Shown here: positions 15,964 to 23,674 of the stretch, in pieces
Layout: each line of letters starts with the position of its first letter
How positions within the stretch are numbered: the first letter of the stretch is position 1
DNA from: Comamonadaceae bacterium
Lineage (GTDB): Bacteria > Pseudomonadota > Gammaproteobacteria > Burkholderiales > Burkholderiaceae_C
Assembly (NCBI GenBank): GCA_008080595.1
Contig: VIKI01000061.1
Span: 25,732 to 60,721 of the forward strand
Reading direction: 5' to 3'
DNA: 34,990 nucleotides
The notes under the pieces: model-generated
Seen by the model: the letters and a program-made list of their open reading frames with translations, nothing else
Told to the model about the DNA's origin: nothing
The model's database searches: none
Made by a program: the position numbers and the translations under genes

Positions 15964-18900
15964 ATGAACCCCACAAGCCCCAGCGCCATGCCCAACCCAA
16001 CCCACCCCGATGCCGCGACCGGCACGGTGGACACCACCACCCTGATCGCCGACATCGCCCGGCGCAACAGCGGCCTCCAAGCAACAGCCGTCCCCGCAGA
16101 TCAGCGCCAGACCGAGCCCGCAGTGCGCCAGCGCTGGCAACGCTGGCTGCGTTTTGGCGGCGGCTACGACTGGCGCACCCTGCGCCGGCGCATGCGGGCC
16201 GAAGGCTTGCGCCCCAGCGCGGTCTACCAGCCGCGTGAGCTGGCGACCTTACCCGCCTGGTGCGCCACGCTGGAGCGGCTGATGAGCCAGGCCAAAGCCA
16301 TGGGCCACACCCCCTCCCTGCTGGCCAAGGCCCTGCCCCCGGATGCCACCCACCTGCCTTTTGCCACCCTGTTGGCCCCCTGCCTGCGGGTGGCACGCGA
16401 ACGGCTGGCCGCCAAGGGCTTGCAGCTCCCCCCCGAACAACTGACCCCCGATGCGCTGCACGGCATGGAACGTGCCCTGCTGACCCGCCTGGCCGAGGTG
16501 GCGGGCGGCTGCCTGCTGGCCTTGTTCGCCCCGCGCAGCAAGGTCAACGCCATGATGCTGAGCCTGCTGGGTGGCGCGAACACCCAGGCCCCCACCGACC
16601 ACTACCAGGCCTTTGTGCAAGACCAGCTGAACGACGGCTACGCCGAGCTGTTCCAGCGCTGGCCGGTGTTGGCGCGGCTGATGGCCAGCATCGTCGACGA
16701 CTGGGCCGACAGTTGCCATGAGTTCCTGAGCCGCTTGGGGGCCGACCATGCCGGGCTGCGCCAACGCTTCTTCCCCGGCCAGCCCACAGCAGCGGTGACG
16801 GCGGTCGATGCCACCCTGTCAGACCCGCATGCCGGTGGCCGCACCGTGGTCAAGCTGAGTTTTGCCGATGGCACGCGCCTGGTCTACAAACCCCGGCCGA
16901 TGGCGATGGAGGCCATCTTCAGCCAGGCCGTGGCCTGGTTGAATACGCAGAGCGCTGAACTTGGCCCGCAAGGCGCAGGCCACCGTGTCGCCCAAGTCTG
17001 GGCCCTGCCGGACTACGGCTGGATGGAGTGGATTGAAGCCCAGCCCATGGCCCCTGAAGAAGCCCACGCCTACCACTGGCGCATGGGCAGTTTGCTGGGG
17101 CTGTTTCGCGCCCTCAACGGGGCCGACATGCATCTGGAAAACATCGTCGCCGCCGGGCCGCAGCCAGTGTTCATTGATGTGGAATGTTTGCTGCACCCCT
17201 CGTCGCGCCCGCTGCTGGAAATGCCCGCCGTGGCGCGTGATGAAGGCTGGCTCACCCCGCGTGCCGTGTTGCACATGGGGGTGATGCCGTTTTATGGGTT
17301 CTCCCAAAACAACCTGCCGCATGACATGGGGGCGATTGGTGGCCCACCCTCGGGTGGCGGGCCTGAAGTGCCGCAGTTTGTGCATGCCAATTCCGACTGG
17401 ATGGCGCTGCAATGGGCAGTGCAAGCGCTGACCACCCACCATTACCCGCGCACCGAGCAGGGCTGGTGCAATTCCCTGCTGCACCGGCAAGCCATTGCGG
17501 CGGGTTTTCGCGACACCATGGGCCGGGTGTTGGCCCAGCGTGATTGGCTGCTCGACAGTGCCGACAGCCCGCTGGCCGGTCTGCGCACCGCTTGCGGGCG
17601 GCATCTGGCCCGCACCACCTGGAACTACGGCACCTTGCTGCGCGGGGCGGTGGCCCCCGAGTCGCTCACCGACGGGGTCATGTTTGACCTGACTTTTGAG
17701 CCACTGCACCGCCACATGGCCTTGTTCTCCAACGGCTTTCGCGCCATGGCCCCGGCCGAGCGCGAAGATTTGCGCCAGCTTGACGTGCCGCGCTTCGGTT
17801 TTGCCGCCGACAGCCTGATGCTGCTCGATGCCCGTGGCCGGGCGCTTGGCCAAATGCACGACACCCCCCCTTTTGCCGCCACGGCCGCCAGTTTGCGTGC
17901 GCTCACGCCGCAGCAAGTGGCGTGGGAGGCCGATGTGCTGGAGCGCGCCCTGTGGCCCGAAGACGGCAGCGCCGCTCTGGGCGTGCAGGCTTGTGCCGAC
18001 AAGTTGCTGGCACGCCGCATGTGCGCCCCGAATGGTCAGACGCTGTGGCTCGGCCTGGGGGATGCCGGTGAAGGCTTGACGGTGCGTCCGATTGAACTCG
18101 GCCTGTACGCCGGTGTCTCAGGCGTGGCCCTGGCCCTGGCTTGCGCCGGGCATGCCAGCGCGGACAAAAGCTTGAGCCAGCTGGCCAACCAGACCTTGAT
18201 GAGTGCCCTGGACCAGTTGCCCGCCGCCGCACGTGGTGCTGCCGCCGTGGACACCAGCAGCCTGGAGAAAGCCTTCTACGCCGGCCTGCCGGGCATCGGC
18301 CTGGATCAGGGGGCGGCGGGCATATTGTTTGCTCTGGATCAGTGCGCCAGCTTAAGCGGTGATGCCGCGCTGCACACCCGGGTGGAGCAGTTGGCACGCC
18401 ATTGGGTGTCTGGCCCACGCTTGCAGGCGCTGCTTCAACCTGCTCATCACTTTGATTATTTGAATGGTGTGGCCGGGCTGTTGCTGGTGCTGCTGAACCT
18501 GGACGGCACGCTGAGTGCTCGCAAGCAGTTTTTGGCCGATGCGCAGCTCTGCGGCGACCATTTGCTGCAACACGCACGGCGCACCGAGCACGGCCTGGTG
18601 TGGACCAAACCGGGCACACACGGGCTCAGTGGCTTGTCGCACGGCGGCGCTGGTTTTGCCGTGGCCCTGGTGGCGCTGTACCGCGCCACGGGTCGGCGGC
18701 CTTACCGCGATGCCGCTTTTGCCGCGCTGGCCCATGAAGCCACTTTGTTCAACCCGGACGTGGGCAACTGGCGCGACATGCGTGGCTTCACCGGCCATGA
18801 CGTGAGTACGGTGCAGCACTGTGGCTGCTCCTGGTGTCATGGCGCACCCGGCATTGCCCTGGGCCGGGCGGCGGTGTTGCGCATGCTGGCGGGTGAATTG

Positions 18901-19305
18901 TCAGACCTTGAGCACACCCAGCTCAGCAGCGATTTGGCTGTGGCGCTGGCCACCACCCGCCAGTCGCTGGCTGACCTGGAGGCCCCGGCGATCGACGACT
19001 TGTGTTGTGGTGCCGTCGGGCGCATGGACATTCTGCTGGAGTGCGGGCGTTTGCTGGGTCAAACCGAGTGGGTGGATTTTGCTCGCCAGCAAGCCCAGGC
19101 GCGACTGGCCCGCTGGACGGCAGAGCAGAACAGCACGTCCTTGCATTACTGGTTCAGCGGCAAAGACATGGCCGGGGCTGACCTGTCCTTGTTCAAAGGC
19201 ATCGCCAGCCTGACCTATTTGCAGGCCCGCTTGGCAGCGCCTGACCGCGTGCCCTGTGTGCTGCTGCCACACCGCATCTCTGGTGGTGTGATCTCTGCGT
19301 CATAA
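15964..19305 (+). CDS. lanM: Class II lanthipeptide synthetase (LanM), CCG zinc-site type
   Basis: This 1113-residue bifunctional enzyme would dehydrate Ser/Thr by ATP phosphorylation and elimination and then add Cys thiols to form (methyl)lanthionine. The N-terminal dehydratase domain carries VVKLSFADGTRLVYKPR (about 296-312) and GADMHLENI, the lipid-kinase-like catalytic part. The C-terminal LanC-like cyclase (from about 710) has repeated Gly-rich helices (LYAGVSGVALAL, LPGIGLDQGAAGIL, LSHGGAGFAVAL), then SWCHGAPGIALGR and DDLCCGAVGR. The expected zinc ligands are Cys958, Cys1014 and Cys1015. A CCG motif in place of the usual CHG is known from the ProcM group, enzymes noted for accepting many substrates, which fits sixteen precursors and one enzyme. 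No ribosome site is obvious; it follows precursor 15 by nine bases. Upstream ATGs are absent, though residue 9 (Met) is another possible start. Confidence 0.95.
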   Translation: MNPTSPSAMPNPTHPDAATGTVDTTTLIADIARRNSGLQATAVPADQRQTEPAVRQRWQRWLRFGGGYDWRTLRRRMRAEGLRPSAVYQPRELATLPAWCATLERLMSQAKAMGHTPSLLAKALPPDATHLPFATLLAPCLRVARERLAAKGLQLPPEQLTPDALHGMERALLTRLAEVAGGCLLALFAPRSKVNAMMLSLLGGANTQAPTDHYQAFVQDQLNDGYAELFQRWPVLARLMASIVDDWADSCHEFLSRLGADHAGLRQRFFPGQPTAAVTAVDATLSDPHAGGRTVVKLSFADGTRLVYKPRPMAMEAIFSQAVAWLNTQSAELGPQGAGHRVAQVWALPDYGWMEWIEAQPMAPEEAHAYHWRMGSLLGLFRALNGADMHLENIVAAGPQPVFIDVECLLHPSSRPLLEMPAVARDEGWLTPRAVLHMGVMPFYGFSQNNLPHDMGAIGGPPSGGGPEVPQFVHANSDWMALQWAVQALTTHHYPRTEQGWCNSLLHRQAIAAGFRDTMGRVLAQRDWLLDSADSPLAGLRTACGRHLARTTWNYGTLLRGAVAPESLTDGVMFDLTFEPLHRHMALFSNGFRAMAPAEREDLRQLDVPRFGFAADSLMLLDARGRALGQMHDTPPFAATAASLRALTPQQVAWEADVLERALWPEDGSAALGVQACADKLLARRMCAPNGQTLWLGLGDAGEGLTVRPIELGLYAGVSGVALALACAGHASADKSLSQLANQTLMSALDQLPAAARGAAAVDTSSLEKAFYAGLPGIGLDQGAAGILFALDQCASLSGDAALHTRVEQLARHWVSGPRLQALLQPAHHFDYLNGVAGLLLVLLNLDGTLSARKQFLADAQLCGDHLLQHARRTEHGLVWTKPGTHGLSGLSHGGAGFAVALVALYRATGRRPYRDAAFAALAHEATLFNPDVGNWRDMRGFTGHDVSTVQHCGCSWCHGAPGIALGRAAVLRMLAGELSDLEHTQLSSDLAVALATTRQSLADLEAPAIDDLCCGAVGRMDILLECGRLLGQTEWVDFARQQAQARLARWTAEQNSTSLHYWFSGKDMAGADLSLFKGIASLTYLQARLAAPDRVPCVLLPHRISGGVISAS

Positions 19306-19307
19306 AT

Positions 19308-19355
19308 GCTATTGTATTTGTAGCTTCTTGCGCAATATTTACAAGCGCTACAGCC
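19308..19355 (+). repeat. Dispersed hairpin repeat, copy D
   Basis: GCTATTGTATTTGTAGCTTC, then TTGCGCAATATTTACAAGCG, then CTACAGCC. Nearly the same as copy A, and likewise just after a stop codon (LanM). Confidence 0.65.
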
Positions 19356-19379
19356 TGATTTGTCGCAATCTCTCGGTAG

Positions 19380-19407
19380 GTCGGGTTAGCCGCAGGCGTA
19401 ACCCGAC
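19380..19407. repeat. Palindromic GTCGGGTTA repeat, copy 2
   Basis: GTCGGGTTAGCC, GCA loop, GGCGTAACCCGAC. Same outer arms as the copy at 10599 with a different inner stem, so the arms have been conserved as a pair. It lies between hairpin repeats D and E in the 283-bp gap after LanM. Confidence 0.6.
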
Positions 19408-19423
19408 AGGAGCTTGCAAAATT

Positions 19424-19461
19424 CATAGCTGCTTGCGCAATGTAGACAAGGGCTACAAGCC
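19424..19461 (+). repeat. Dispersed hairpin repeat, copy E
   Basis: Short copy: CATAGCTGCTTGCGCAATG, then ACAAGGGCTACAAGCC. With copy D it brackets the palindrome, giving a nested cluster of repeats in one intergenic gap. Confidence 0.6.
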
Positions 19462-19497
19462 AAAAAATCATTTAAAAATCAAGTTCAGGCAAGATTC

Positions 19498-19527
19498 TGG
19501 AACCAATGCTTGAAAGCCGTTACTTAC
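19498..19527 (+). promoter_or_regulatory. ECF-like promoter element before precursor 19589
   Basis: TGGAACC, 14 nt, GTTACTTAC (second block from 19519), 70 nt before the ATG. The first block has the GGAACC form found before the NHLP gene; the surrounding bases are unlike the main array. Confidence 0.52.
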
Positions 19528-19588
19528 ACAACGGAGACCGCAATCAAGCGCTCACCTCTTTCGTAACCCACAGTCACAGGAGTTCCCC

Positions 19589-19960
19589 ATGGCCTTATCC
19601 CCCAACACCCAACAACAATTACAAACGCTGATGCAACAAGACCCGGCCCTGGTGGCCAAGGTGCATGGCACCGACGATGCAGCCCAAGCGGCAGCACTGA
19701 TTGCCCAGGCCGCCGCGCAAAATGGCATTGAGGTGAACACCACGGAGCTCGCCGCGCATTTTGTTGCGTCTGCCAAAGAAAGTGCCAACCAGGCCTTGAG
19801 TGATGAACAGCTCGATGCGGTGGCCGGTGGTGGTCGGAACGTTGTCGATACCGTCTTCATGTCCATCTTCACACTGGGTATCGGTTGCGCGGTGATCAGC
19901 ATTCAGACAAGCATCGACAGCAGCAAAAATGGCAAGCTCGGGGCCTGCTCTCTGGCTTGA
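19589..19960 (+). CDS. Nif11-leader RiPP precursor 16
   Basis: A 123-residue precursor starting MALSPNTQQQLQTLM, leader 81 residues ending LSDEQLDAVAGG. The 42-residue core has VFMSIFTLGIGCAVISIQ and ends GKLGACSLA, so the last Cys is four residues from the end. It lies alone beyond the LanM gene and its stop codon overlaps the start of the next gene (TGATG), so it is coupled to a secreted protein rather than to another precursor. Confidence 0.86.
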   Translation: MALSPNTQQQLQTLMQQDPALVAKVHGTDDAAQAAALIAQAAAQNGIEVNTTELAAHFVASAKESANQALSDEQLDAVAGGGRNVVDTVFMSIFTLGIGCAVISIQTSIDSSKNGKLGACSLA

Positions 19961-20676
19961 TGATGCGCATGAAAACTCGCCTTATCACCCTGCTTGGCTC
20001 CCTGCTGTTGACCAGCCTGGCACAAGCCGCCCCCTCGTACCTGATGTGGCATGAGTGGTCGGCGTGGAGCCCAGGCAAACCCAGCCGGGCGCAACAGTTT
20101 GTCATCCAGGAAGATGGCAGCGCTCAATTTGCCGAATTTGTCGATGACAAGCTGCTGCGGCTGGCCCGGTTTTCTTACCCGGATGCGGGGCAGTTACCCC
20201 AGCTGATGGGTGAGTTTTTGCAGCTCGACAGCCATTACGAAGTGCGCAAAACGCCGCACCGGGTGGTGGAAGGCCGGGGCGACAAAACCTGGCTGTTTGT
20301 CAGTGCCCAAGGGCAGCTCAAACACGTGCAGGCCGATCAAGATTTGCTGCCCCGCTCGATGCTGGATTTTCGCTACACCCTGAGCCAACCGTCTGGCGGG
20401 CACAGCGGCAGCTTTGTCTCGTTGCGCCTGATGCCAAGCTCGTTCCGCCCGGATGCGATCGAGCAGGCACAAATGCCCACCCTGGACCCAGCCCAGTTGC
20501 AGGACTTCCCGGAGCTGCTCAGCGGCTTGTCTACCCCGTTTTGGCTGGTGGCGCTGCCGCCGCAGAAATGGCAAGCCTTGCTGACCCGGCTGAAGCTGTC
20601 ACCACAGGCCCCGTTTGTCAAAACCGCCGCAGGCGAGCTTGCCAAACTGGTGTTTTACCCCGAGGCCAAACCTTGA
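19960..20676 (+). CDS. Unrecognised secreted protein coupled to precursor 16
   Basis: I do not recognise the family. The 238-residue product has a clear signal peptide (MKTRLITLLGSLLLTSLAQAA, cut after the second-last Ala), so it is exported to the periplasm or beyond. The mature part has Trp-rich openings (MWHEWSAWSPGKPS), no Cys and no membrane segment. Three Met codons lie at 19960, 19963 and 19969; I took the first because it overlaps the precursor's stop as TGATG, a layout typical of translational coupling. Its place suggests a role with the peptide or with the metalloprotease downstream, but nothing in the sequence shows which. Confidence 0.75.
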   Translation: MMRMKTRLITLLGSLLLTSLAQAAPSYLMWHEWSAWSPGKPSRAQQFVIQEDGSAQFAEFVDDKLLRLARFSYPDAGQLPQLMGEFLQLDSHYEVRKTPHRVVEGRGDKTWLFVSAQGQLKHVQADQDLLPRSMLDFRYTLSQPSGGHSGSFVSLRLMPSSFRPDAIEQAQMPTLDPAQLQDFPELLSGLSTPFWLVALPPQKWQALLTRLKLSPQAPFVKTAAGELAKLVFYPEAKP

Positions 20677-20715
20677 CCCGCCCCCCTCATTCAAGCCTAT
20701 AAGAGAAAGATATTC

Positions 20716-23082
20716 ATGAAAAAAGTGTTGACTGCGGTGTTCACCGCTGTATCCCTGGTGTGCGCCCCCTCCGTGCAATCGGCCAACCACCCCCTGACCA
20801 ACGTGACTTACCTCGCGGCCAGCGGCATCACCCAGGTTGACCAGGTGGTGGCGGTGGACTGGGACTTGTCCAATCCGCCCACTGTGATGATCGAAGGGGT
20901 GGCCACCTTGCTGGATATGGCCTATGTCTACGAAGTCATGGCCATTGCCTCTGACACCCTGTACACCATGACCGAGGGCAAGGTTCGGCTGGGAAAAATC
21001 ACGGTTTACAGCAAACAGTTTCTGGACAATGCCGACATCATGATCCTGAACAAGAATGATCGGGCCAATGCCACAGCTGCCGGCCTGAACGTGAATGGCG
21101 CAAACGTCCAGATGTTCACCGTATCGGAGGGGGCGGGTGAAACCACGCAGGCCATGGGGCGCACCATTGCCCACGAATTTGGCCACTATCTGTTTGGTTT
21201 GTACGACGAATACCGCGAAGCCGGGAAAATGGACACCAGCGCCCCGAGCAGCCCGCAAGACCGCGACACGCCCCGCAACACCATCATGAACAACCATTTG
21301 CAGTTCAGTACCCTGAGTGCACCCGCTGATTACGCCGACCCGACGCAGCGCCAAACCGCCCAATACCGCTGGTTTGGCAAATCGGCCTGGGAAACCCTGG
21401 TGTCTGACCCGGCAACCGACTCGGCCTTGCAACAACAAGGGGGCTTGCCCCGCAAGTGGTTTGATTCGTTCAAGAACATGAGTGCCCCCACCACACTGAG
21501 CAAACCGGTCAACAATGTGGCTTCTCAGGCCAGCCTGCAAATAACCCTGATGAATGGCACACGCACCGTGCTGGTGCTGGATCAGGGCGTGAGCTCCACC
21601 GAGTTGGTGGGTTTTGTCAAAGCGGCTGAAGCCGCCATCGATGCCATGGCCGCAGGGTCGCAGCTGGCCGTGCTCACCGTGTCAGGGGCCCAATTCAGCA
21701 CCCTGGTTCCCCTGGCCACACTCGGTGCCGGGGCGGCCGATCCGGCCAAGCAGGCCGCCAAAGCCGCGTTGAGCCGATTGGTGCCGGTGAACAGCGCCGC
21801 AACCGGCGGCATGGATCTGGCCTTGCGCCAGGCCGCCGTGCTGGCCTCGCCGCTGGCCGCCGCGCAAGACGCTGCCACCAAGGCCAACACACCGGCCCCG
21901 CTGACCACGTCGATCGAGGTGACCCAAACGCCGATTGTTCAGCTGTTTGCCCTCAGCTCGGCGAGCGCCTCGGACGAAACTGGCAACGTCCTGGCCAAAG
22001 GCGGGATCATGTTCAACCCGCAATTGCTCAACAAGGGCACGGCGGGCAACATGGGCGCTTTGTCCAAGGCCGCCCGAGGCCACATGGTTCAAACAGCCAA
22101 GGTGTCAGACCTGGTGATGAAAAGTATTCGCACCACGCAAGAGAGTGCCGGCGCACTGATTCAAACCATCACCGGCAATGGCACCGATGCGCTGGCTGCG
22201 GGGCAAACTCTGTCCATGACCGTTCCGATCGCCAGCAGCGCCATTGACGGCATCGTCACCCTCAGCGCCTATGTGGGTGACAACACCGGCATGTCGCTCA
22301 AACTCACCTCGCCCACCGGCCTGGTGGTGACGGCCCTGAATGCACAAGCGCTGGGGATCAGCTACTTTGCGGACGAGCAGGAGGGCATCATGGAGTTCGA
22401 GATTCCGGCCACCTATGCCAACCGTGCCGGGCAGTGGACGGCCACGGTGACCGCCACCACCGCGTCGATTGATCCGGTTGAACTGGAAGCCACGGTGGAA
22501 AGCAAGATGACGGTCATGACCTCGGTAGCCGGTGGCAGCGCCGAAGACCCCCGGCCACCGATGATCTTCACCACCATCAAGCAGCCCTTGGCGGTGAAAA
22601 ACGTCACGGTCACAGCCGATGCCTTTGATGCCAATGGCAAACTGATCAAGATGGACATTGCGCTCAAAGACGATGGCCAGAGCCCTGATGCGATTGCCGG
22701 TGACGGCATTTATTCCGCCTCACTGGCTGGCTTGTTGCCCAGTGCGGGGGAATACGAATTTGTGGTCTACGCCTCCAACCCCGGCCTGAAAGCGGCGTAT
22801 GGCACGGGTGGCACGCGCAAAGCCGGGGGCAATATCGCCGACATCGTGCTGGCCGAGAACTTCTTGCGGGAGGACGCTGTCTACTACGACTACCAGGCCA
22901 AAACGGCTGCTGCCATCGCCACACCAGCGTCCAGCGCCGCCAGCTCAGCCGGTGGTGGGGGCTGTACGCTGGGTCACAATGGGCCTTTTGATCCGGTATT
23001 TCCAGCGCTTGTGCTGGGGGCCGGTCTGTTTGTGCTGAGACGAAAGCAGACCCCAGCTAGTGAGAAAACCCACACCGCTTGA
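20716..23082 (+). CDS. Secreted CLCA-like zinc metalloprotease with JDVT-CTERM-like tail
   Basis: A 788-residue exported protein: signal peptide (residues 1 to about 23, ending SVQSA), then a metalloprotease domain with HEFGHYLFGLYDEY at 153-166. That is H-E-x-x-H-x-x-x-G-x-x-D-E, the arrangement of the CLCA N-terminal hydrolase. A von Willebrand A-like region follows (RTVLVLDQGVSSTEL, about 285 onward), but its metal site is DQGVS rather than D-x-S-x-S. The C-terminal 45 residues are a sorting tail: Ser/Ala-rich linker, GGGGCTLGHNGPFDP, a hydrophobic helix, then RRK. This resembles the JDVT-CTERM signal, a surface-anchoring signal processed by a CPBP protease, and exactly such a gene overlaps the 3' end. 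Possible role: processing of exported peptides at the cell surface, inferred only from position. No copy of the array promoter precedes it. Confidence 0.8.
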   Translation: MKKVLTAVFTAVSLVCAPSVQSANHPLTNVTYLAASGITQVDQVVAVDWDLSNPPTVMIEGVATLLDMAYVYEVMAIASDTLYTMTEGKVRLGKITVYSKQFLDNADIMILNKNDRANATAAGLNVNGANVQMFTVSEGAGETTQAMGRTIAHEFGHYLFGLYDEYREAGKMDTSAPSSPQDRDTPRNTIMNNHLQFSTLSAPADYADPTQRQTAQYRWFGKSAWETLVSDPATDSALQQQGGLPRKWFDSFKNMSAPTTLSKPVNNVASQASLQITLMNGTRTVLVLDQGVSSTELVGFVKAAEAAIDAMAAGSQLAVLTVSGAQFSTLVPLATLGAGAADPAKQAAKAALSRLVPVNSAATGGMDLALRQAAVLASPLAAAQDAATKANTPAPLTTSIEVTQTPIVQLFALSSASASDETGNVLAKGGIMFNPQLLNKGTAGNMGALSKAARGHMVQTAKVSDLVMKSIRTTQESAGALIQTITGNGTDALAAGQTLSMTVPIASSAIDGIVTLSAYVGDNTGMSLKLTSPTGLVVTALNAQALGISYFADEQEGIMEFEIPATYANRAGQWTATVTATTASIDPVELEATVESKMTVMTSVAGGSAEDPRPPMIFTTIKQPLAVKNVTVTADAFDANGKLIKMDIALKDDGQSPDAIAGDGIYSASLAGLLPSAGEYEFVVYASNPGLKAAYGTGGTRKAGGNIADIVLAENFLREDAVYYDYQAKTAAAIATPASSAASSAGGGGCTLGHNGPFDPVFPALVLGAGLFVLRRKQTPASEKTHTA

Positions 23083-23500
23083 ACTTGAAGTCACACTGGC
23101 GGGCCTCGCCGGTGTGATCCTGCTAGGCCTGGCCGAATCGTTCATGGGTTCGGCCAGGCCTTTGGTTTATCCTGGTTGGCCCCAGTGGCTGTGGTTGGTG
23201 GTCGTGACCCCGGTGCTGGAGGAGCTGGCGTTTCGGGGGTTTTTACAAACCGAGCTGCGCCAGCGTCTGGACTGGCGCATGGGCCGCATCAGCCTGGCTA
23301 ATCTGCTCACCAGCGGGGTCTTTGTGCTGCTGCACTGGCTGCAAAGCCAGACCCTGTTGGCGCTGGCCGTTTTCATTCCCTCTTTGGTTTTTGGCTACTT
23401 CAAAGATCGTTTCAACAGCGTCAAGCCGTCGATCTTCTTGCACGTGGTCTACAACGCCGCCTACTTCTATGTGTTTGGTGTGTCGAGCCGGGTGTTGTAG
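23060..23500 (+). CDS. mrtJ: CPBP-family glutamic intramembrane protease (MrtJ-like sorting enzyme)
   Basis: A 146-residue membrane protein with about four hydrophobic segments. It carries the three CPBP (Rce1-type) active-site motifs: EELAFRG (Glu54, Glu55, Arg59), LLHWLQ (His92) and FLHVVYNAAY (His128, Asn132). The GTG start lies inside the end of the metalloprotease gene, a 23-bp overlap in another frame. A dedicated CPBP protease next to a protein with a GGGGCT-type C-terminal signal is the pattern of the JDVT-CTERM system, in which the protease is thought to cut the tail of its target. The pair assignment is inference from adjacency and motif. It is short for a CPBP protein but no motif is missing. 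Confidence 0.75.
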   Translation: MRKPTPLELEVTLAGLAGVILLGLAESFMGSARPLVYPGWPQWLWLVVVTPVLEELAFRGFLQTELRQRLDWRMGRISLANLLTSGVFVLLHWLQSQTLLALAVFIPSLVFGYFKDRFNSVKPSIFLHVVYNAAYFYVFGVSSRVL

Positions 23501-23531
23501 GCGCTTGGGCTGATGTGTTTTTGTTGTTACT

Positions 23532-23644
23532 CCCTCTCCCTCTGGGAGAGGGCGGGGGTGAGGGCTGCCCCTTTGTCAGATGCACCGGCGATGCGAACAG
23601 CCAAACATCCACCCTCACCCTAACCCTCTCCCAGAGGGAGAGGG
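23532..23644. repeat. Large inverted repeat between convergent genes
   Basis: Arm one (23532-23564, starting CCCTCTCCCTCTGGGAGAGG) and arm two (23612-23644, ending CCCAGAGGGAGAGGG) are complementary over about 33 bp with few mismatches, and each arm is itself partly palindromic. This is the type of G/C-rich repeat common in beta- and gammaproteobacterial intergenic DNA. Between two convergent genes it would form a strong hairpin in either transcript and may serve as a two-way terminator. Confidence 0.65.
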
Positions 23645-23674
23645 AATGAAATCCCCTGCGTCAAAAAATCAGCG

